Shown here: positions 53,748 through 64,000 of the stretch, one piece after another
Layout: every line of letters starts with the position of its first letter
How positions within the stretch are numbered: the stretch's first letter is position 1
From: Mugil cephalus
Lineage: Eukaryota > Chordata > Actinopteri > Mugiliformes > Mugilidae
Direction of reading: 5' to 3'
DNA length: 64,000 nucleotides
Assembly: GCF_022458985.1 (NCBI RefSeq)
Contig: NC_061781.1
Location: 15,093,501 to 15,157,500, forward strand
Program-made: the position numbers and the translations under genes
The notes under the pieces: model-generated
The model's database searches: none
What the model was told of the DNA's origin: nothing
Seen by the model: only the letters and a program-made list of their open reading frames with translations

Positions 53748-56700
53748 TATTAGTTATTAAAAGTTAAAAAATAATTGATTTTAATGGTGTTATCATTTTT
53801 TTTTGTAGTGATTGAAACACCATTTTCACATATTCTGTACATCTGTGTCTTTGTTTTTTCTGTTGTTGTAGCTGACTGTATAGTAAATGAGGCCGCTACC
53901 TCAATATACTTCAGAGTTTAAAGTAAATAAATTACTCTGTCTTATTTTTTTTCGTGAAGCTATGATTTGAAATACACTACTTTTTTTTTTTTTTTTTAAC
54001 AGACACAATATCGGTATCAGATCGGTATCGCCACTAACAGCCTGAATTTTACTCAGTATCGGATCGGAAAGGAAATCGGTGGTATCGAACATCACTACAG
54101 ATTCACTAGATTTTCGGGAAATAACTTTTCATTAGCTTAGCTTTAGCCTGAACCGAAGTTCTACAGCAAATGAAGACCATGTGATATGACGTCAAATTCT
54201 AAATTAAATTACATGCTTAGAGCATACTGTGATGTGTTGTTTTCACATGAAAACTAGCAGAAGTTACAGAGCTTCAAGTAATTAATAGCATTTTAAATGC
54301 AGTTGGACATTTTTAAAAAATATATAAGAAATACAGATACTCACTCTGACTAGATTTTTGATTTTTAAAGGAGTTTAGGTAAACTTGGGTTTGTGCAAAA
54401 TGCGACAACCCTGAGACTTAAGCTTTATTTTAAAATGAGTTTGAATCTAAATTTAAATACAGTGCCATGACCATACAAGAGATATCTGTAGTCGGAATCA
54501 CAGGAAATTAAAATAAATAAATAAAAGTCAGTCAAGTGAATGTCAAAACTGTTCAAATTTGTACTGATTTTTTTATTTTGTTTGTTCCTTAATCATTTGA
54601 CAGCTCCCAATAACTCAAACAGCACTGTCCTGAATTAGCAAACATGTATACTGGACCATAAACTGTCAGCAAAGTCACACAAAATGAAATACGCATTTTA
54701 AATGATTGCTATCCAGTGTTAACTGAAACTTGAACACGTCACAGAACCAAACTTTACACCCTCTATTACATAATACTGCTCTTTGGGGTTATAAAAATAG
54801 TTTCATAGAATATATGCCCACTTGTGACTTCTGGCGATCACACTGCTTTATTGCCATACAACACACAAAGGAGGGGGGGAGGAAACTTGTGTATGAACTT
54901 AGCAACATAATATTGTAGCTTTAAGTACCTTTTTTTTTGTTTTGATTTTTAAACAAAGTGCAACACATAAAAAGATAAAGTCATAGTAGACCATGGAAAA
55001 GGTGCACATTGTATTGCATTCGTCTCAGATTGGGGCAGAGGGCTTCCGTGGCACATTTCACATGAGAAGATTCAATGAAGGGTCCTATTCCCACAGGAGA
55101 GAAGGAAATATGTCTCATGATTTAGTTAACCAGTGTCTAGTTAAGCAGTTGGGGGAAATTACCTAATATTTCACTCATCTCTAATCTCAATGGACTGTTA
55201 GCTTTATTTAGCACTAAGTGATTAAACTGCTTGATCTGTCTAAAGTTAATAAAATCCAGCTACTAGTACTTACAATACGGCATACTGCAAGGGTTATATA
55301 TTGTGTAACAAGACGTTTACAGTGGGGATGTAGCAGGAGTCACATTCCTGTCTAATAGATCACGGTATGCTTTATAACACCAAACTATTCCTGATCCGCG
55401 CAGTTGCCAGGAAACCAACAGAGACTCCAGGAAGTTATTGCTTCTGCCAAGAAATCCCCCTCACAAAATTGCAGAATTGCCGCTTTTGCACCTTGGACTT
55501 TGTACGAATGCAATAAGACGCATATAATGCCTATGCTTACACGAAGTGATGGTGGAAGGATCGCGTTGCAGCCACACAGACACAAGCCGTTTATCCAGTA
55601 TTTTTGCTAAGCTAGCCTAAAATGCAGTGGCCGTATTATTAGAAACATACGAGCAATCTGATGCAAACCTTTAAAAATAATGATATTAATAATCTGCTGA
55701 CTGTGCTTTGACGACATTATTAAAAAGTACAAATTGAATTGTCTGTTAAGATTGTCGTTTATCCAGGTCCATCCAAAAAACAGAACTTCCAACTCAGCCA
55801 AAGGGACTTGTTGAAGGTCCTTGAAGTTGTTTCATCCTAGTGGCTTCTCCACTAGGACTGACTGAGCTTAAGCTTTTTTTGTTTTGAAATTTAATATGTT
55901 CTCTGATTCAGACATGCCTCACAATAAAATCCAAATAATGAGTCGGGTTGGGCTACACCATGCTTGGAAGTTAAGATTAAAAAATTAAAATTTTTGTCTT
56001 CTATTTACATTCAAGGGTGGAGCACAATATTTTACAATCACTGACTACAACCATTGTCAAATATCTCTTTACATTATAGATAATATACAAGAAGGCTTTA
56101 GTAAAACTAAAATAAAAATCAGCCAGATTGCACCAGATTTTTCGGTTGTTCCTAATAAACTGGACACCAAGTGAATGTTTCAGTGGTATCAATTCAAAAA
56201 AAGAGTGGAATTTTTCTTCTAACCTGCCCCTTTCCTTCGCCCCCCTAACAAAAACAATTCCGACACCTTAGACGTATGAAAACCTCTCAAAAGCAGCAGC
56301 GACGGCTTTTAGATGACACAAACCCATTTGTTCATGCGCAGGAAAAATCATTTGTCTTTTAAAGTATCACCACATTGCTTTTTCATGCCAGAGAGGACAA
56401 AAAAAAAGAAAAAAAAAGGGAGGAATCACAACAGAAACATTTGCTCTAACATTTTTTTTTTTTTAAACCGATACTATTCATCCCATTCGTCACAAACGAC
56501 CATAAGGCTGATTCAGCTCTGCTCAGGACTTGACATTCCTTCAATCTTGCAGAAGTATGCTACAACACATACCGCTCAGGCCAACCAAACGGCTTTATAC
56601 TGTTAATACTATCATGCACATTCCTTTTAAACTACAGTCAGAAGTAGTAGCAGTGCCGCTGGTCTCTCAACGCCTCTTGGCTTTGTGTTAATATGTACAC

Positions 56701-58136
56701 CTGGGAGCAGTGTCATTTACTGCGCAAGAAGTCCGCGTGCGTTCGCTGCATCACTCAAAAACTTCTCATGAATGGAAAAATACAGCAAGGCAAACTATTA
56801 TACTGCATGACCAACCCCAGAGTCCAGGCTGTGAGAATTCAGGTTTGTCGCAGATTGTGTGATGCATACCTGCAAAATATTGTAGTCTCATGCTACTGTT
56901 TTATGGCTACTTTGTTTATAGTCAAAGGCATTTTATACTTGAAGTGCAATTAAAGCTGCAGGTACACTGAGGAGATGGTTGTACCACTGCAGCTCCTAGG
57001 AAGACTGAGAGTCTGCTGATTTATAAACTAGATGATGGCACTGCCCTGTTAATGGAATGAATGGACGAAACCTCGGTGTATCTGACCAAATGCACGGCAA
57101 GGGAAAAAAAAAAAAAAAAAAAAAAAAAAGGGAAATGAGGCCCACAGAACTTCAGGCCTTGTGGAATCATCGCTGGAATCAGAGAATCCAGTGCTAAAAA
57201 CTGGCGGGGCTTCAATGAACCAGCCATTTTTCTTTTACATTCTCCAACACGTTTCCAGTCACAGCAAAGAGTGTGAAATCAAGAAGATCAATCAGAAATA
57301 TGGAATAAATCAAGAGTAAAACATGACAACATGACAGAGGGCAGCCACTTTTCTTTCACTGGATGAATACTTAAAATGTTTTACAACAGCAGAGAGAGAA
57401 ATCAAAGACTGATATACAAAAGAACAAGTACAAAGGCAAGGCAATCTCATTTGTGGCCACTTTAGTCTCTCAAATATTTACCTCAAAACCATTATCTACA
57501 CTGTTTGCATTTGGCCATTTGTACACAGTGGACCCAAACGCAGCATTATTTTTTCATGAATCTGTAGAAATTAGCTTATTTACAAGTCTGTACAGCCACC
57601 CTATAGAGCTCTTTCCATCTCCCACAGGACCCAATCCACTTAAAGCAGGATACCTGAGATTTCAATAGAATGCTTCAACCCACTCGCCACTCTTCACCGC
57701 ACGTTTCACAGGATATCTCGCACAGCCACACACACATGCACACGATTAATTAAGCAAGGTATTTTTCTCCAAAAGGATGCCGAGTGTAAACCTTTGTGAA
57801 AAAAAAGCCACAAATTCACCAAAACCAAAAACTAAAGAAGAGTCCATCCAGAAAGACAGCTAGCTCTTGAAATAAAAACAGTTGAGAAGGAGGTATTGAG
57901 AAGGGACATCTTACAGCAGGTGGCAGCTGACTGAATGGCCACTGACTGTCCTGAATAGGACCCTCTGGTGCTGTGCTAGCATATAAACAGACATTAAGTA
58001 GGCCAGGATTTGCTTCAGGCAAGCGAGTGATGGAGACCTTCCTGGGAGACTTCATCCCGGCTGTGGAGGTCAGAGGAGAGGATCTGACTGCTGCCACCAG
58101 GGTGGAAAAGTAGAGCAGAGCTGAAGGTAGCTCCTC
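53748..58136. other. Region between ino80d and stk24, including the stk24 3' UTR
   Basis: No protein-coding gene recognised. 53990-54100 carries gatcggtatcg-type reiterations (tcggtatcagatcggtatcg) resembling a known style of fish repeat. A-runs and T-runs occur at 53983-53997, 56453-56464 and 57103-57129. The part nearest 58136 must be stk24 3' UTR because the stk24 stop is at 58137-58139. How far the UTR reaches leftwards cannot be decided by eye. Confidence 0.5.
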
Positions 58137-63158
<5,022 letters not shown>

Positions 63159-63653
63159 CTGAAAAGTACACAAGCAGTTCGGTCAAATATAGTCGCAACA
63201 TTAAAAAAAAAAAAACAAACAAACAAAAAAAAAGCCTTTTATACCAACAATACTACAGCCTTAAGTCATAACAAGACCTGTATGTGAAACACCATAATCA
63301 TCCCAGCTGTCCTTTCAGCTTGTTGTGTTATTATATTTTGATGTGCATGCAGCCTAAGTAACATGTAACACTCAATGAGACTTGGTTTTTTTTTTGTTTT
63401 TTTAACAGTTATTACTGCTGCTCCCACAGATACCAGCCTACAACCACCAACATAGTTTCTCCTCTCCAACTTCCTTATTTCATACACTCAACACTAAACA
63501 ACAAAATAGCTTTTAGTAATTATTATTGTGTTTACATTTTGGAAAAATATGATAAATATTGTCTGTGTGTGTGTCTGCAATGTTGTCGGACAACGATATC
63601 TGAGGAAGTTTAAGTAACATTGATTGTGTGTTTGACCCAGTTTTGATAGTATG

Positions 63654-63688
<35 letters not shown>

Positions 63689-63970
63689 AAGGCGTTTAAA
63701 GTGCTAAAGTATCTCATGCGTGTCCATGGGTTAAGTGTCAGAAACACAGAGGCTGCTGCTCAAAGGCTGACTGTGTTGGTAATTCACACTTTCGCTTGCG
63801 TTTTTCAATTAATTTCAAGAGTTTTGTTTATATAGCTCCACTAACAATAAATATTCTCAAGATGTTTAACAAAACCCTGAGTCTCAAACCCCTGAGCGTA
63901 AATAAACAATAAACAATAAACAAGAAAACTTCATATGTTTTCTATACTTCCAGCAGGTGTTTCACCAGTT
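63159..63970. other. stk24 intron reaching the right edge
   Basis: The next upstream kinase exon (the segment ending in the VTKYYGSYL region in human) was looked for and not found. The intron therefore continues beyond the window. It contains T-runs near 63387-63403 and a 30-base T-run at 63656-63685. Confidence 0.6.
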
Positions 63971-63973
63971 TGT

Positions 63974-64000
63974 GTGGCACAATAGATAGAGCATTGCATT
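63974..64000 (+). mobile_element. Possible head of a tRNA-derived SINE, cut by the window edge
   Basis: The last bases read TGGCACAATAGATAGAGCAT, which fits an RNA polymerase III A-box (TGGCNNAATAG followed by TAGAGC). The B-box, body and tail would lie outside the window. A diverged tRNA gene start is the alternative. Confidence 0.35.

Overview
This is a gene-rich stretch of a vertebrate nuclear genome, almost certainly a ray-finned (teleost) fish. The genes are split by GT/AG introns. Their proteins are close to human orthologues but clearly diverged. The intergenic and intronic DNA carries typical fish repeats: Tc1-like, hAT-type MITEs, a tRNA-headed SINE, Rex1/L2-type LINE tails and many microsatellites. 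I see no bacterial, plasmid, phage or CRISPR content.

Layout from left to right. (1) fam237a (neurosecretory protein GL), minus strand, 1.5-1.9 kb: one coding exon plus a probable 5' UTR exon; the C-terminal coding exon was not found. (2) adam23, minus strand, 7.4-28.5 kb: I reconstructed 26 coding exons that join in phase into 783 codons plus stop, from signal peptide to cytoplasmic tail. It includes two homologous, equal-length, equal-phase transmembrane exons that must be alternatives. (3) gpr1/cmklr2 (chemerin receptor 2), plus strand, 33.7-34.8 kb: intronless CDS of 359 codons. (4) ndufs1 (75-kDa subunit of respiratory complex I), plus strand, 36.6-42.0 kb: 18 coding exons, 736 codons, all Fe-S ligands present. 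(5) ino80d (INO80 chromatin-remodelling subunit), plus strand, 44.7-49.2 kb: 9 coding exons, 1001 codons, with a long 3' UTR to about 51.7 kb. (6) stk24-like GCKIII kinase (MST3), minus strand, 58.1-63.2 kb: nine 3' coding exons, with the 5' end beyond the right edge.

The run fam237a-adam23-gpr1-ndufs1-ino80d matches the order and relative orientation I recall for human 2q33. Two differences stand out. EEF1B2 and ZDBF2, which sit in that human interval, are not recognisable here, and stk24 (human chromosome 13) follows ino80d. The genes do not form a pathway; this is conserved synteny. fam237a and adam23 are secreted or cell-surface neural genes, while ndufs1 and ino80d are housekeeping genes.

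Most interesting for follow-up: the paired adam23 transmembrane exons with a purine tract in the intron between them, the amidated neuropeptide encoded by fam237a, and a gpr1 that keeps a DRY motif where the human receptor has DHY. Exon coordinates were read by eye. Each exon chain sums to a whole number of codons, so boundaries should be right to within a base or two. I found no convincing evidence of a wholly new biological system.
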